A DNA stretch of 64,000 nucleotides, taken from Shewanella sp. NFH-SH190041 (lineage in GTDB: Bacteria > Pseudomonadota > Gammaproteobacteria > Enterobacterales > Shewanellaceae). The notes under the pieces are model-generated. The model was not told the DNA's origin and searched no databases. It worked only from the letters and a program-made list of their open reading frames with translations. The stretch covers positions 3,844,001 through 3,908,000 of the forward strand of contig NZ_AP026070.1 of the NCBI RefSeq assembly GCF_024363255.1, given 5' to 3'. Of the stretch, positions 39,421 to 50,285 are shown one piece after another. Both the position numbers and the translations under genes were made by a program. The stretch's first letter is position 1. The number at the start of each line of letters is the position of its first letter.

Positions 39421-40767
39421 ATGAAAGACAGACACGGGCTGCTCAGTGCGCCAATCGGTCGTGTTTTGCTTAACATGAGCCTGCCCAACCTGATCGGGTT
39501 ACTCACAGTACTGGGGTTTAACCTGGTCGACACCTTCTTTATCAGTAAGCTGGGCACAGATGCCCTGTCCGCAGTCAGCTTTACCTTTCCGGTTTCTCTG
39601 GTGGTCTCCAGTATCGCCATCGGTATTGGCGCCGGGGTTTCCACCAACCTTGGCCGTTTAATCGGTGGCGGACATGCCCCCCAAGCCAAGGTGTTTCTCC
39701 ATGATGCCCTGCTGCTGACCCTGTTAGTGATTTGGTCACTGGTGCTGGTTGGCATTAGCTGTATTGATGGCCTGTTTGGCCTGATGGGCGCAACACCCAC
39801 CACCTTACCGCTGATCCATGAATATATGCTGGTGTGGTATCTGGGCTGCCCCATGTTGGTGATCATGATGGTGGGCAATCAGGGCCTGCGTGCCACCGGG
39901 GATACCCGCTCACCGGCCAAGATTATGGCATTGGCGTCGGTGATAAACTTGGTGCTCGACCCACTGCTGATTTTCGGGCTGGGGCCGGTTCCCGCCATGG
40001 GGATACAAGGGGCTGCCATTGCTTCTGTGATTGCTTGGCTGGTTGCCATGCTACTGTCAGCGTATCTGCTAATTCATAAACGCCATATGCTGGTACTGGC
40101 ATCCTTAAGCCCTGCCCGGCTGAAACAGAACTGGAAAAAACTGGCTCATATTGCCCAGCCTGCCGCGCTGATGAATCTGATTAACCCGGTGGCCAATGCG
40201 GTCCTAATGGCCATGCTGGCGCGTATTGATTATCAGGCGGTGGCGGCTTTTGGCGCGGGCACCCGGCTAGAGTCGATTCTGCTGCTGGGGGTATTGGCGC
40301 TATCTTCTTCTTTAGTGCCCTTTATCGCCCAAAACCTCGGCGCAGGACAGCGACAACGGGCGCGCCAAGCGCTGATGATGTCACTGCGTTTTGTGCTGAT
40401 ATTCCAAACACTGCTGTATATTCCGGTCGCTTTGCTGGCACCCCAGTTGGCGGGGCTGTTTAGCTCAGATCCCACGGTGCTGAAATACCTCACCTTTTAT
40501 ATTCTGGCGCTGCCGCTGGCCTATGGGCCACTGGGAGTGGTGATCTTAGTAGCGACTTCGCTCAATGCCTACCACAGGCCAATGGCATCACTGCTGCTGA
40601 ATCTGTGTCGGCTGTTTATGATGATGCTGCCGCTGGCCTTTCTTGGCTCAGTTGTCGCGGGGGTGGACGGTTTACTCTTGGCGCTGCCCGTCACCAATGC
40701 CTTGATGGGACTGTTTTGTTATCTGCATGCAGGTCGCATCACCGAACATCCGAAAATGCGTTTTTAG
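39421..40767 (+). CDS. MATE-family multidrug/cation antiporter
   Basis: A 448-aa exporter with 12 predicted helices in two six-helix halves. The N half shows LNMSLPNLIGLLTVLGFNLVDTFFISKLG and AIGIGAGVSTNLGRLIG; the C half has INPVANAVLMAMLARI and SLVPFIAQNLGAGQR, both MATE signatures. The start at 39421 (MKDRHGLL) is preferred because the 17 upstream in-frame residues have no family resemblance. The substrate is unknown. The gene is divergent from groES and ends at a hairpin terminator. Confidence 0.9.
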   Translation: MKDRHGLLSAPIGRVLLNMSLPNLIGLLTVLGFNLVDTFFISKLGTDALSAVSFTFPVSLVVSSIAIGIGAGVSTNLGRLIGGGHAPQAKVFLHDALLLTLLVIWSLVLVGISCIDGLFGLMGATPTTLPLIHEYMLVWYLGCPMLVIMMVGNQGLRATGDTRSPAKIMALASVINLVLDPLLIFGLGPVPAMGIQGAAIASVIAWLVAMLLSAYLLIHKRHMLVLASLSPARLKQNWKKLAHIAQPAALMNLINPVANAVLMAMLARIDYQAVAAFGAGTRLESILLLGVLALSSSLVPFIAQNLGAGQRQRARQALMMSLRFVLIFQTLLYIPVALLAPQLAGLFSSDPTVLKYLTFYILALPLAYGPLGVVILVATSLNAYHRPMASLLLNLCRLFMMMLPLAFLGSVVAGVDGLLLALPVTNALMGLFCYLHAGRITEHPKMRF

Positions 40768-40899
40768 TTTTTAGCTTTTAATCGTGGCAACAGCAAAAGA
40801 TGTCGCCACGAAGCACTCTCTTCGTTCGTGACACCAATCCTTGTCTTTCGCTGATAAGTGGCTATGTCATATTCGCTGTGGTTGATGCTTTAAAGCAGG

Positions 40900-40940
40900 C
40901 GGGTAACACGCAAAATAGTTGCGTGTTACCCGTGGTTTTT
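40900..40940 (+). terminator. Terminator between MATE and sensor kinase genes
   Basis: A perfect 14-bp inverted repeat (CGGGTAACACGCAA and its complement) with a 5-nt loop, then TGGTTTTT. It separates two convergent genes. Confidence 0.85.
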
Positions 40941-40950
40941 CCTGTTAGCT

Positions 40951-43900
40951 TCAGGCGGTTTTGTGCTTAATCCAGTGGCTTAGGGTCTCAAACAACTCAT
41001 TAAGCTCGATGGGTTTGGTGATATGGGCATTCATGCCAGCGGCCAGACTCTTTTCCCGATCGCCGGACATGGCATGGGCTGTCATGGCGATCACCGGCAA
41101 CTGCTCAGCGCTATAGCGTTTACGCAGCTCACGGGTGGCGGTTAGGCCATCCATCACCGGCATCTGAATATCCATCAACACCGCATCAAATGGCTGGGAA
41201 TCAATCATATCCAGCGCGGCCTGACCGTTATCGGCGACCACGACATCATACCCGCCACTTTTCAGCAGCTCAGATGCCACCTGCTGGTTAATAAAGTTAT
41301 CTTCCACCAGCAATACCAAACCTTTGTGCTCAGCCTCTGCTGGCGGCTGCGGCTCGGTCGCCGCTGGCGGCGTGTCACTTAACTGTGGCGCACTCTCAAC
41401 AGGCAAGGCATGAAACGCGGTGATGATTTCATCGAACAGAGCCGATGCCTTAAATGGTTTTTGCAGCAACGCCGCAACCTGACCACTATATTCATCATTC
41501 AATGCTTGTTGCAGTGGCGTGGCGCTGTATGCCGTCATCATAATAATGACCGGCCGTTTCTCCAGCTTGCCTTCGGCCACCAGGGTATCTATCTGCCGCA
41601 CTACATCGATGCCATCCATTTCCGGCATCATCCAATCCAGCAGCACCAAATCCACCGGCGCCTGTTGCAGCTTATACAGAGCCTCGCCACCACTGGCGGC
41701 GGTGGCCACATCAAAACGCAGATCCCGCATCAAGGTGGCATAAATTTGCAGCGCACTGGGGTTATCATCCACCACTAAAGTGCGCAGCCGTGACAGCGAA
41801 TCCGGCACAATCAATGGCTCGGGCTTAATCTCTTCAGCCAGCTCAAAGCTGACGGTAAAACTGAAAGTGGAGCCAACCCCGGGTTCACTGTGCACCTGCA
41901 TGGTGCCACCCATCATGGTGACCAGATGTTTACTGATGGATAGCCCCAGCCCTGTGCCGCCATATTTGCGCGTGGTGGAGCCATCAGCCTGAGCAAAGGC
42001 ATCGAACAGTTTTTCCTGCTGCGCCTGACTGATGCCGATACCAGTATCCCGCACCCAGAACTTCAGCGTAATGCGGTGATCCCGCTCGCCCACATCCTCA
42101 CACCCCAGCTCAACTTCCCCGGACTGGGTAAATTTCACCGCATTGGATAGCAGGTTAATCAGTACCTGCCCTAACCGCAGCGGATCGCCTTTTAACATCA
42201 TTCCGGCAGTGACTGGCGCATACAGCAGTAGCTCCACCCCTTTTTCCTGTGCCCGGATGGTGTTGAGATCCAGTGCGTGATCCAGCACCTTATCCAACGG
42301 GAAGTCGACCTTTTCCAGCTCCAGCTTGCCAGCTTCGATTTTGGAAAAATCGAGAATATCGTTAATAATGCGCAGCAATGACTGGGCGGAGAAACTGGCT
42401 TTTTCCAGATAATCTTTTTGCTGCTCTGTCAGCACAGTGCGACCAGCCAGTTGCAGCATACCTATGATGGCATTCATCGGCGTGCGGATCTCATGGCTCA
42501 TATTGGCCAGAAACTCGCTCTTATACAGGTTGGCCAGCTCAGCATCCTGTTTAGCTTCCAGCATGGCCACTTCATTACTTTTCTGTTTGGTGATGTCCTT
42601 GTGGGTTCCCACCATCCGCTTAGGCTGATTATCCGGGGTAAATTCCACCACCCGGCCCCGGGCTAAAATCCAGTGGTACTGACCGTTTTTCGCCTTCATA
42701 CGAAATTCAATTTCATAGGCCCCTTGAGGGTTTGCCAGATATTGCTCGCGGTATTCTTCCGCCCGGATGCGGTCATCTGGATGGATCAAACTTTCAATGG
42801 TGGACAGTAGCGCCGGGAACTCATTGGGCTGATAGCCCAGCATGGAATAATATGCCGGGTTACAGATGATTTGCTCTGAGTCCAGATACCAGTCCCACAA
42901 GCCATCTTCCACCGCATCCATCGCCAGATGGTAACGCTCTTCTGATAATCGCAACTGCTCAGCAGATTCATATTCCCGGGTGACATCCCGCCACACGGCA
43001 ATTAAACCCAGCAGCTCTCCGCGGCGGTTATAAAACGGCATTTTCAAGGTATCGAGCAGCACAGACTTTCCGCCCAGCTCAACTTTTTCCTGATAACGCA
43101 GCGGCACCCTGTCATTGATCACTTGCTCATCTTCCGCGCGAATACGGGCACTTTGCTCCGGTACAGCTAATTCGGTGGACGACAGGCCAATCATTTCGCT
43201 TTCGGTATAGCCCAGCATGCGTTCAGCGGATTTATTGCAACCGAGGTAATGGCCTTCCTTATCTTTAAAGACAATGGCCTCCGGAATTGAGTCCAGCAAG
43301 GAGCGCAACAGGGCATATTCCCGTTCACGTCGCTCGGTGGCCTCTTTCAGCCGTTCAGTGCGGCGGGCCACCAGCTTATCCAGCCGTTTATTCTGTTCCG
43401 CCAAATGAGCGGTGTACTGCTGATTCTCCTCAAAAATCCGGCTCACCAGCTGGAACCAAGGCTCCCAGCCCGGCGTGATCTGCTCCGGTGGTCGACGCGG
43501 CGCATTGGAGCAACCTTCCAGGTGTGCCAGCAATTTTGATGCGGGGGTCACAAAGGCGCGACGGGTTTGCCAGTGCACTATGGTCACCAAGACCGACAGG
43601 GCAATGACCACCAGCAGGAAGGTCATTTCCAGCTTGTTCCAGGAGTCCTTATACAGATCATCAATATTCTGTATGTATAACAGTCGCCAAGGGGCATTTT
43701 GCAATGCCACAGAGTGAATGTAATAGCCGTTACGGACAATGCCACTGCCGGCAGAAAACAGCTCAGATTCCGGCATGGCATGCAGTGCGGGCGGCAAACG
43801 TTGACTCAGATGGAACACCCGTTTCATATCCGAGTCATCCACATCGCTTTGGGAGAGGATATTATTGTTTTGATCCAGCAGGATCACTGTGCCGGGCATT

Positions 43901-44697
43901 TTAAAATACATGCGGATCTGTCGGGCCAAGGAGGCCAGCGTCATATCCAGATTGATGGAGCCAATAAACTCGTCTTTAAGGTAAATCGGTAGCCCCAATG
44001 TGGTCACCAAACCTTTGCTGCGATCCACATAGGCTTCACTCCAGAACACACTGCGCTGAGGGTTCATCGCTGGTGTGGCCAGCTGGAACTGTTCGCGGTT
44101 GAGCAGTTCTTCCCGAAAGCGCTGCTCATCGGTGGGCCAAGGATAATAGGACATCATGCGGCGTTTGGAGATGTAATAGATAGCAGATGCCTTTGGCGCG
44201 GCTTCCATCGCCACCGGGAAAGACAGTGACAGCTCAAACAGCATTTCCAGTTCCTGATAGAACTTTTCACTGCGGCCATCTAATGAACCGGCACCGGTTA
44301 TCCGCCCCATATTGGTAAAGGGGCGGCCACTTTGGGCAAAGCTCGGCTCCAACGTGAAATACTGGCCGTTTTCATGGAATTTTTCATATTTAGGCAGACT
44401 ATTGATGCGCACCATTTCGCCCAGGCGCAAATGATCCACCGCCACATTGCGCAAACTGGTCACGGCCCGAATGGAAGATTCCAGCAACAGATCAATCTGC
44501 ATCACATGCCGGTCAACTTCCTCCTGCCGCTGGTGCAGGTTTTGATCTTTTTCCCGGTCAAAGGCCAGCCAAGCGGCCAGCAGGGCCATCACGATCACAC
44601 CGATATAGGTGTAAAACACCGCCCGGTTATAGTTTTTAAGAATGGGGGACTTTAGCTGAAAATCCGGCTCGCGGGATTTCATGGAAAACCTTGTCAT
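40951..44697 (-). CDS. Hybrid sensor histidine kinase, Cache-PAS-PAS-HK-REC-REC
   Basis: A 1248-aa membrane-bound hybrid kinase. Domains in order: TM1 (about 27-46), Cache-like periplasmic sensor (50-350), TM2 (about 358-376), a short linker, PAS 1 (about 460-575), PAS 2 (about 590-705), HisKA with phospho-acceptor His735 (NMSHEIRTP), HATPase (840-950: N box [11 protein letters not shown] box GTGLGLS), REC1 with Asp1021, and REC2 with Asp1176 ([12 protein letters not shown]). No Hpt domain is attached, so phosphotransfer to a separate protein is likely. It is monocistronic; an insertion sequence lies about 85 nt upstream of its start and may affect its promoter. Confidence 0.92.
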   Translation of the reverse strand: MTRFSMKSREPDFQLKSPILKNYNRAVFYTYIGVIVMALLAAWLAFDREKDQNLHQRQEEVDRHVMQIDLLLESSIRAVTSLRNVAVDHLRLGEMVRINSLPKYEKFHENGQYFTLEPSFAQSGRPFTNMGRITGAGSLDGRSEKFYQELEMLFELSLSFPVAMEAAPKASAIYYISKRRMMSYYPWPTDEQRFREELLNREQFQLATPAMNPQRSVFWSEAYVDRSKGLVTTLGLPIYLKDEFIGSINLDMTLASLARQIRMYFKMPGTVILLDQNNNILSQSDVDDSDMKRVFHLSQRLPPALHAMPESELFSAGSGIVRNGYYIHSVALQNAPWRLLYIQNIDDLYKDSWNKLEMTFLLVVIALSVLVTIVHWQTRRAFVTPASKLLAHLEGCSNAPRRPPEQITPGWEPWFQLVSRIFEENQQYTAHLAEQNKRLDKLVARRTERLKEATERREREYALLRSLLDSIPEAIVFKDKEGHYLGCNKSAERMLGYTESEMIGLSSTELAVPEQSARIRAEDEQVINDRVPLRYQEKVELGGKSVLLDTLKMPFYNRRGELLGLIAVWRDVTREYESAEQLRLSEERYHLAMDAVEDGLWDWYLDSEQIICNPAYYSMLGYQPNEFPALLSTIESLIHPDDRIRAEEYREQYLANPQGAYEIEFRMKAKNGQYHWILARGRVVEFTPDNQPKRMVGTHKDITKQKSNEVAMLEAKQDAELANLYKSEFLANMSHEIRTPMNAIIGMLQLAGRTVLTEQQKDYLEKASFSAQSLLRIINDILDFSKIEAGKLELEKVDFPLDKVLDHALDLNTIRAQEKGVELLLYAPVTAGMMLKGDPLRLGQVLINLLSNAVKFTQSGEVELGCEDVGERDHRITLKFWVRDTGIGISQAQQEKLFDAFAQADGSTTRKYGGTGLGLSISKHLVTMMGGTMQVHSEPGVGSTFSFTVSFELAEEIKPEPLIVPDSLSRLRTLVVDDNPSALQIYATLMRDLRFDVATAASGGEALYKLQQAPVDLVLLDWMMPEMDGIDVVRQIDTLVAEGKLEKRPVIIMMTAYSATPLQQALNDEYSGQVAALLQKPFKASALFDEIITAFHALPVESAPQLSDTPPAATEPQPPAEAEHKGLVLLVEDNFINQQVASELLKSGGYDVVVADNGQAALDMIDSQPFDAVLMDIQMPVMDGLTATRELRKRYSAEQLPVIAMTAHAMSGDREKSLAAGMNAHITKPIELNELFETLSHWIKHKTA

Positions 44698-44780
44698 CGT
44701 ATCAAGGACATAGCCGCCATAATATCAAGCCCTGTAGCTGATTAATATCCCGGCGACCAAGCGGTAACACCGGGATAAAT

Positions 44781-45773
44781 CATAAGATTACATGCCTATG
44801 CACTTTGCTCAGCATGAGTTCATAGGTGAATGAAAAATAGCTATATTTAACAGCCGCATAGGAATTTGTTTTTCTATTCTTCTGCGATTAAAACGATAAA
44901 TGAACTCATTGAGGTATTCCTGTACATATTTTTTGGATATTCCGTGGAATGTGCCCTGAATAAATGTTTTCAGGTTGCTAATGGCGATATGTACCCACGG
45001 GAGCCACTCATCAACCAATTCTTTCGGCGTCACTCTGGCTTCGTGATGCTGGGTTTTATCAATGATAGTCAATGCACGTAGCCCATCTGAGCGAACATAT
45101 TGATTGGGGAGAATATGCGCTTGCACAAATTGCTCGACACTTTGGTGGCTGATACGGTTAACAGCCTGCATGGCAATATAGCCGGCTCGTTCACCTTGGG
45201 TTTCAACGGCCACAATTATCGGTGTTTTCCCTGCCGCGCCTCGACCACGTTTACCTTTTTGTTTGCCGCCAACCAAGCAATCATCCAATTCTATGTTGCC
45301 AGATAACCAATACAGTCTGTCTCTGTGCCCCATTGCGATACGCAATTTTTTCAGTATCAACCTTGCCGTTCGCCAGTTAACTTCAATGAGCTTTTTGAGC
45401 CGTAATGCTGATATTCCGCCTTTGTCTGACCCTATAAAATAAATGGCCGTAAACCATTTAGACAGCGGGATATGCGTGCCGTGAAACAGCGTGTCAGATG
45501 TCACGGATGTTTGCTTATGGCACTGACAGCATTCATAAAGCTCACGGGTATGGATTTGATAGGCTTGACGATGACCACATTTAGGGCAGATAAATCCATC
45601 CGGCCATCGCTGCATTTTCAGGTAATCAAGACAGGCATTTTCTGAATGAAATTGACGTTGCCAATCTATAAAGCTCATTTCTGACATGTTCATCATAAAA
45701 CCCTCCACAAGAAGCGATTTATGGTTCTATATTACGCCCAAACTGACCGAGGTGCATAGGCATGTAAGATTAT
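44781..45773 (-). mobile_element. IS1595-family insertion sequence (complete)
   Basis: Terminal inverted repeats run 44781-44803 and 45751-45773 with two mismatches; the invariant inner part is TTACATGCCTATGCAC. The single encoded transposase is intact. The exact ends are ambiguous. If the element begins at ACATGCC (44790) and ends at GGCATGT (45764), both flanks carry AAGATT as a direct repeat, a possible 6-bp part of the target duplication; members of the family usually make 8 bp. It sits between the sensor kinase start and the 3' end of the Sel1 gene. Confidence 0.85.
44809..45696 (-). CDS. IS1595-family transposase
   Basis: A 295-aa DDE transposase with an N-terminal zinc ribbon (CPKCGHR...CCQCHK, about residues 33-57), then the IS1595/ISXO2-type catalytic part: ELDDCLVGGKQKGKRGRGA with the first Asp, the ARVTPKELVDEWLPWVHIAISN region with conserved histidines, and the YLNEFIYRFNRR block near the end. 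The start at 45696 is chosen for the GGAGGG box 5 nt before it; a further in-frame codon lies at 45708. No frameshift is seen, so it appears functional. Confidence 0.9.
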   Translation of the reverse strand: MMNMSEMSFIDWQRQFHSENACLDYLKMQRWPDGFICPKCGHRQAYQIHTRELYECCQCHKQTSVTSDTLFHGTHIPLSKWFTAIYFIGSDKGGISALRLKKLIEVNWRTARLILKKLRIAMGHRDRLYWLSGNIELDDCLVGGKQKGKRGRGAAGKTPIIVAVETQGERAGYIAMQAVNRISHQSVEQFVQAHILPNQYVRSDGLRALTIIDKTQHHEARVTPKELVDEWLPWVHIAISNLKTFIQGTFHGISKKYVQEYLNEFIYRFNRRRIEKQIPMRLLNIAIFHSPMNSC

Positions 45774-45881
45774 GTAAAACAAGGTTTGAAGATGATCGTC
45801 ATCGGTTATATGTCAAAACCGCGGCCTGACATAAAGTCCCTACAAACAGCCGTAAACATCCGCTTAAACGCGCAACAGCCG

Positions 45882-47330
45882 CTATATGGTGCAGTCGCGC
45901 AAGGCATCTTTTGCCATACAACGTTTGGCCGCCAACTTAGCGGTAGTCACGTCTCTTTCGGGCATTTGGCTTTCAAGCTGTTTTAGGTAGGGGGCGGCGG
46001 CATCATTGTGGAAATAACTTTGGGTGATCTCAAACCACATATAGGCCATTTCTAAGTTCTGCGCGACTAAGGTGCCGTTGAGATAATGGCGCGCAAGGGG
46101 AATTGCACCTTTACCCGACTCCCCCTGATACTCTACCGCTTTGGTATACCATTTCATCGCATTATAGCGACTGGCGCGTAGCACCAAACCGTGCTCATAC
46201 ATCACGCCGGTATATTCTGCCGCCGATGCGCACCCTTCCGCCGCGAGTTGACGAAATAGGCTAACCGCCTCACGGTGATATTGATCGCCCAAGGCTAAGG
46301 CCGCATTGATATCCCCTTTCGCCATCAATATCTCATTCTGTTTCGCCAACTGCGGCGTGTCAGCTTTTATCCCCAGCCAAGCGTTCATCGCCTGCCACAG
46401 TCGATAACGCCAAAACGGCATATACCAAAAGGATCGCGGTTTATTGTTGAGCTGTTGCTGCCATTTAGCAGCAACAACTGAATCGGCATCGACGCCGAAG
46501 CCATGCTCATACATCACCGCCAATACCCGCATAGCATTTTGATTGCCATGTTCTGCCGCTAATTGATACCCCTTGATCAGTTGCACACTGTCATATCGGG
46601 CCACCCGCTGCCGGGCGCAATAATTTCCCAGCGCCGCGGCTTGGCGAAACAATGTCATGGCCTGTTCAGGATCAGCGCTAACCCCCAATCCTCGCTGATA
46701 CATCAGGCCAAGGTGATACAGACCATTATCATCATTGTCCGCTGCCGCCTGCTTAAACCAGATCAATGCCTGACTATTATCCTCTTTATAATCCAGATAC
46801 CAGCTACCAATGGCATCCGCGGCGGCCTTATCCTTTGCCGCGACCCCTTTTTCAAACCACGACAGCGCTTCGTCATCTGGTACCATTTTCCCCATCAAGG
46901 TAAAGGCCTTGGCATATCCTTTGGCAATCGCAGGTGCTAGCCACTGTTGTGACTCTTTCCAGTCACCAATCTCAAAGTAAAGTTTGCCAAGCAGATAACG
47001 GGCTTCAATCTTGCCGTTATCTGCAGCCAAAGTCAGATAATCGATCGCCGCAACGGCGTAATCAATGCAGGCATCATCACACTGCCATTGGACAGCCTCA
47101 AATTGTGCTAAATACTCCCGCCCCTGTGCCAACACAGCATCAGGGCTAAAGGGATCTTGTTTATTGATGGCAAGATGGGATTCTGATTCAGAAGGTGCAG
47201 GCAAAGTGCTGGCCGGTGCCGCAACAGGTGAAGCCGAGGCGGTATTGTCAGGTGCTGACATGGGTGGGGCAGCAGTGACGACTGCACTGCTTAGGCTACA
47301 TAACAGCCCAAATACGAGACGTTTTTTCAT
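45882..47330 (-). CDS. Sel1-repeat (SLR) periplasmic protein
   Basis: A 482-aa solenoid protein with a signal peptide (MKKRLVFGLLCSLSSAVVTAA) and a low-complexity Ala/Ser/Pro linker. It then has about eight Sel1-like repeats of 33-38 residues with the A-x-x-L-G-x-x-Y/M pattern, e.g. ARYLLGKLYFEIG, GLYHLGLMYQRGLGV, AMRVLAVMYEHGFGVDA. Such solenoids mediate protein-protein contacts and signalling; the partner is unknown. The start at 47330 is favoured for the signal peptide, though no good ribosome site is visible; a TTG start 21 nt upstream is possible. Confidence 0.8.
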   Translation of the reverse strand: MKKRLVFGLLCSLSSAVVTAAPPMSAPDNTASASPVAAPASTLPAPSESESHLAINKQDPFSPDAVLAQGREYLAQFEAVQWQCDDACIDYAVAAIDYLTLAADNGKIEARYLLGKLYFEIGDWKESQQWLAPAIAKGYAKAFTLMGKMVPDDEALSWFEKGVAAKDKAAADAIGSWYLDYKEDNSQALIWFKQAAADNDDNGLYHLGLMYQRGLGVSADPEQAMTLFRQAAALGNYCARQRVARYDSVQLIKGYQLAAEHGNQNAMRVLAVMYEHGFGVDADSVVAAKWQQQLNNKPRSFWYMPFWRYRLWQAMNAWLGIKADTPQLAKQNEILMAKGDINAALALGDQYHREAVSLFRQLAAEGCASAAEYTGVMYEHGLVLRASRYNAMKWYTKAVEYQGESGKGAIPLARHYLNGTLVAQNLEMAYMWFEITQSYFHNDAAAPYLKQLESQMPERDVTTAKLAAKRCMAKDALRDCTI

Positions 47331-47467
47331 GGGGAAAGATAAAAACGCCAATTATATACAAGGTTAAGGATATATGGTTGATAATGCTGAGACTTGAATG
47401 ATTTATGCTGCTTTTACCACAGCACTAAAGCTAACCTCCCTGTTAGCCCTTAATCATTACTCGCATA

Positions 47468-47878
47468 TCATCCTAATGGCAGCGCACGCAGATAGGCGAT
47501 TTCCTGTCGAAAAAAGGTGATACGTTGTTTGATGGTTTTTATCATGCATTTATCAATTTCAATATCACCAGAACTATTGTCATTGGTGGAAAAATACCCT
47601 TGCGCTAAACACTGATTATCTCGCATTTTCAGCCAACTGCGCTGGGCCTGAGCCATGGTCGTCCAGTATTCATTCTTTATTTCAGCATCATAACGCATAG
47701 TGCTGACATGACTTTTTAGCGCTTCATAAGCTTGATTAAGCTGCTGGTCATAACGGTTGACCAAATTGTCATAACAACTGGCGATATATTCTAGTGACTG
47801 ATCACTACTACAGTTTTTTTCTTCCGCCATTGCGCCAGAACAACACAGTGCCAAGCACAGGGTCAGCCATTTATTCAT
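47468..47878 (-). CDS. LprI-like (DUF1311) periplasmic protein
   Basis: A 136-aa protein with a signal peptide (ending GAMA) and a compact helical domain containing SLEYIASCYDNLVNRYDQQLNQAYEAL and QRSWLKMRDNQC, the DUF1311/lysozyme-inhibitor-LprI pattern with paired cysteines. A role in protecting peptidoglycan or as a stress protein is family-level inference. GGAG precedes the start at 47878 by 7 nt, and the 16 codons upstream are not conserved-looking. Confidence 0.75.
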   Translation of the reverse strand: MNKWLTLCLALCCSGAMAEEKNCSSDQSLEYIASCYDNLVNRYDQQLNQAYEALKSHVSTMRYDAEIKNEYWTTMAQAQRSWLKMRDNQCLAQGYFSTNDNSSGDIEIDKCMIKTIKQRITFFRQEIAYLRALPLG

Positions 47879-47970
47879 TCTTTCTCCATCTATAACCAAG
47901 TCATCTACCCAACTGAAATAGGTCATCCACTACTGTTCGATAAACAAGACAACAGTATTAAAGTCCCTCC

Positions 47971-49242
47971 TCAGTCCGTGATGATGTGAGGTAAAAAACG
48001 TTCATTGCCGATATCGGTCACTTCATTGTCATGGGCCCGCACACACACAGTTGCGGCTTCCATCGTCAGTGGATCTGTTCCCCAAGGGGCCATCCAAACG
48101 CCAACAATGCCGTAGGCCGTACCAATTTTACCCGTGGGGCGGTATTCTTGGTAAAGTAAATCTGTTGCTTCATATGGCCCAGCTGTAGCTTTAACCTTTT
48201 GCCCATGCTGGAAAATACTGATATTGGCACTCAATCTTCCCATCAAAGGTTTGCTGACATAATCTGTCATGCCAATGGGGCTCATTTGGCTGCGGGGCAA
48301 ATATTGCAGCACTTGAGCATACTGCTGTTGAAATGCCTGCTCACCAGAATGAGATAACAGCCAATATAACCAAGCCAAACCCCCTTTATTGGCGATAAAC
48401 CAACGCCAAGCTGGCTCCAAAAAACGCACATTGTCCTTCCATTGCCGCCAATTGGCGATCACCTCAGGTGAGGCTTCAACCATCTCTTCCCAGGGCATCA
48501 AAATAAAGACATGATCAAACTCAATATCATGTGCACTGAAGCGCTGCCGGGCAGAATCAAACTCAAATGCTGAGATATCAACTAGGTGCACATTAAAATC
48601 GGCCAGCGTTGTTTGCAGGGTTTCCAGCGTTAACGCATCTTCGATAGCACTGCGAGCACCGATAATGCCGATTGAACTACCGGAAGGAAACAGCTTATCT
48701 TTATGCTGCTGTACCGCTTCAAACCAAGTATTACACTGCTGGCTTTCCCGCCCCAAGGACTGCAGCAACCAATGTTGTAGCTGTACGCTTTCAAACAGCA
48801 TCACGGGTGTATCACCATTAAACTCGTAGGCACAGAGCAATTTGCCAGCATCAAAGTCATACGCCATATCAAACCGGCCATAAATCGCCTCATGATTCTG
48901 CCGGTAAGTGTACTCAGCGTACTTGATAAACTCTGGATAATGCCGGACAAACTCTGCCCCATAAAAGCGAGAGATTAAATGCTGATAACGGTCAAACAAC
49001 AGCACAAGAGAATCGACTAAGGCGGCATATACTAACTCAGCACCGGCAGTAATCTGGCGTATTTCAGTTTCATCAAATGCCACAAAAGGGAGCGATGAAG
49101 ACTGACGACAGGGAAAATCAAACTGCCCCAGCAAATCTGGATGTAACTGTGCATCCTGAGCAAAAAACTCAACCGTTTCTGGCGCTAATTGAGCAACGGC
49201 CGTCATCGAAAAATCAGTGTTATACCGCTGTAATTGCGCCAT
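47971..49242 (-). CDS. Glutathionylspermidine synthase-like ATP-grasp protein (YgiC/YjfC)
   Basis: A 423-aa ATP-grasp protein of the glutathionylspermidine synthetase family. It has the conserved YGRFDMAYDFDAGKLLCAYEFNGDTP segment, LMPWEEMVEAS and the ATP-grasp LEPAWRWFIANKGGLAWLYW region. It lacks the N-terminal amidase of bifunctional Gss and corresponds to YgiC/YjfC, whose substrate is not established. A 156-aa glycine-rich protein precedes it by 3 nt, as in the ygiB-ygiC and yjfM-yjfC operons of E. coli. Confidence 0.85.
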   Translation of the reverse strand: MAQLQRYNTDFSMTAVAQLAPETVEFFAQDAQLHPDLLGQFDFPCRQSSSLPFVAFDETEIRQITAGAELVYAALVDSLVLLFDRYQHLISRFYGAEFVRHYPEFIKYAEYTYRQNHEAIYGRFDMAYDFDAGKLLCAYEFNGDTPVMLFESVQLQHWLLQSLGRESQQCNTWFEAVQQHKDKLFPSGSSIGIIGARSAIEDALTLETLQTTLADFNVHLVDISAFEFDSARQRFSAHDIEFDHVFILMPWEEMVEASPEVIANWRQWKDNVRFLEPAWRWFIANKGGLAWLYWLLSHSGEQAFQQQYAQVLQYLPRSQMSPIGMTDYVSKPLMGRLSANISIFQHGQKVKATAGPYEATDLLYQEYRPTGKIGTAYGIVGVWMAPWGTDPLTMEAATVCVRAHDNEVTDIGNERFLPHIITD

Positions 49243-49245
49243 TTA

Positions 49246-49716
49246 TCAGCCCCCGAAACCACGGCCAAAGCTGTAAGATGATGAACGTGTATTGGAATGG
49301 GACTGAAATACCGGTTGGCGAACACGGGAACCACTGACAGCACCACCTGAACTGGTGGTGGTATTTTGCTTATCATCACGTCGTTGATTGATAGGTTGGG
49401 TTGCTACCGTGGGCCGTTTATTCGCAAGCATATGCGCGGCGGCAGCACCTACCGCAGCGCCAGCTACGGCGCCACCGACTAATGCAGCTGTACTGTGACC
49501 ATTTGATGTGTCATCACGATGCGCGCTACTCTCTGCTGGCGGAGTATCAGCAGTCGTCTCTGATGTCGCAGGAGTCGCGGTATTATCAATATCTGCATGG
49601 CTATTATTTGATTGTGTCGCTGGCGTATGTACAGCAGCATCCTGCTGACCAATATTGACCATGCTCGCACCAACTAAACCACCGATCACAATCCCTAGTA
49701 CAGTCTGTTTTTTCAT
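49246..49716 (-). CDS. Small glycine-zipper/Ser-Gly-rich envelope protein
   Basis: A 156-aa protein with an N-terminal membrane or signal segment (MKKQTVLGIVIGGLVGASM), a Thr/Ala-rich spacer, a glycine-zipper helix (ALVGGAVAGAAVGAAAAHML, about residues 79-98) and a Ser/Arg/Gly tail ending SFGRGFGG. It occupies the place of the DUF1190 proteins YgiB/YjfM before the ATP-grasp gene, and the Gly-rich ending resembles theirs, but no strong sequence identity is evident. The coding assignment rests on operon position and the coupled 3-nt spacing. Confidence 0.6.
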   Translation of the reverse strand: MKKQTVLGIVIGGLVGASMVNIGQQDAAVHTPATQSNNSHADIDNTATPATSETTADTPPAESSAHRDDTSNGHSTAALVGGAVAGAAVGAAAAHMLANKRPTVATQPINQRRDDKQNTTTSSGGAVSGSRVRQPVFQSHSNTRSSSYSFGRGFGG

Positions 49717-50285
49717 TCTATTTCCTCGTCAATAACAACTGTATAGGCGACTGAAAAATTATCCTTAGTAAACCTATAATTGATAAACATGGATTTAAAC
49801 TATTTTTTTAGGCTAAAAATGGCAGATAATACGCATAACCTAACAAAACAACAAAGAGGCTATTAACATCTACTTACTAGATTTATCACTGAAAATAATA
49901 TGAATTTATATTTACAAATAGTACAACACTCGTAGTCGAATTTTGTTCACATTACAACAACTGACGAAAATATATCTATTTTTCCGTCAAACGCTTAATT
50001 TTTCGGGTAAAATAGGTTTATATAGAAGTAGTGAATGCTATATTTTATAAGCATTCATTAAAACTAATTTACATATAGAATAAAATTCCTATTCTGACTT
50101 GAATATAAAAAGAATCTAGATAATATAATTATTCAACATTATAATAATTCTCTCTTCTTCTACACCCCATCTGACATTCATCACCAACAATTATGGATAT
50201 AACTACTTACTTAATTGTTAATTGAATTGGTTAGTTCCATTAATTGAATGTCAATTGTTATATTATGCACTAGTGGATATTTCCG
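49717..50285. other. AT-rich divergent intergenic region
   Basis: About 570 nt between the ATP-grasp operon and the chemoreceptor. Visible elements: TGAATGCT/AGCATTCA arms at 50032-50057, and dense AATTG/TTAATTG repeats at 50210-50262 just before the receptor start, possibly an operator. No gene or riboswitch recognised. Confidence 0.45.
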
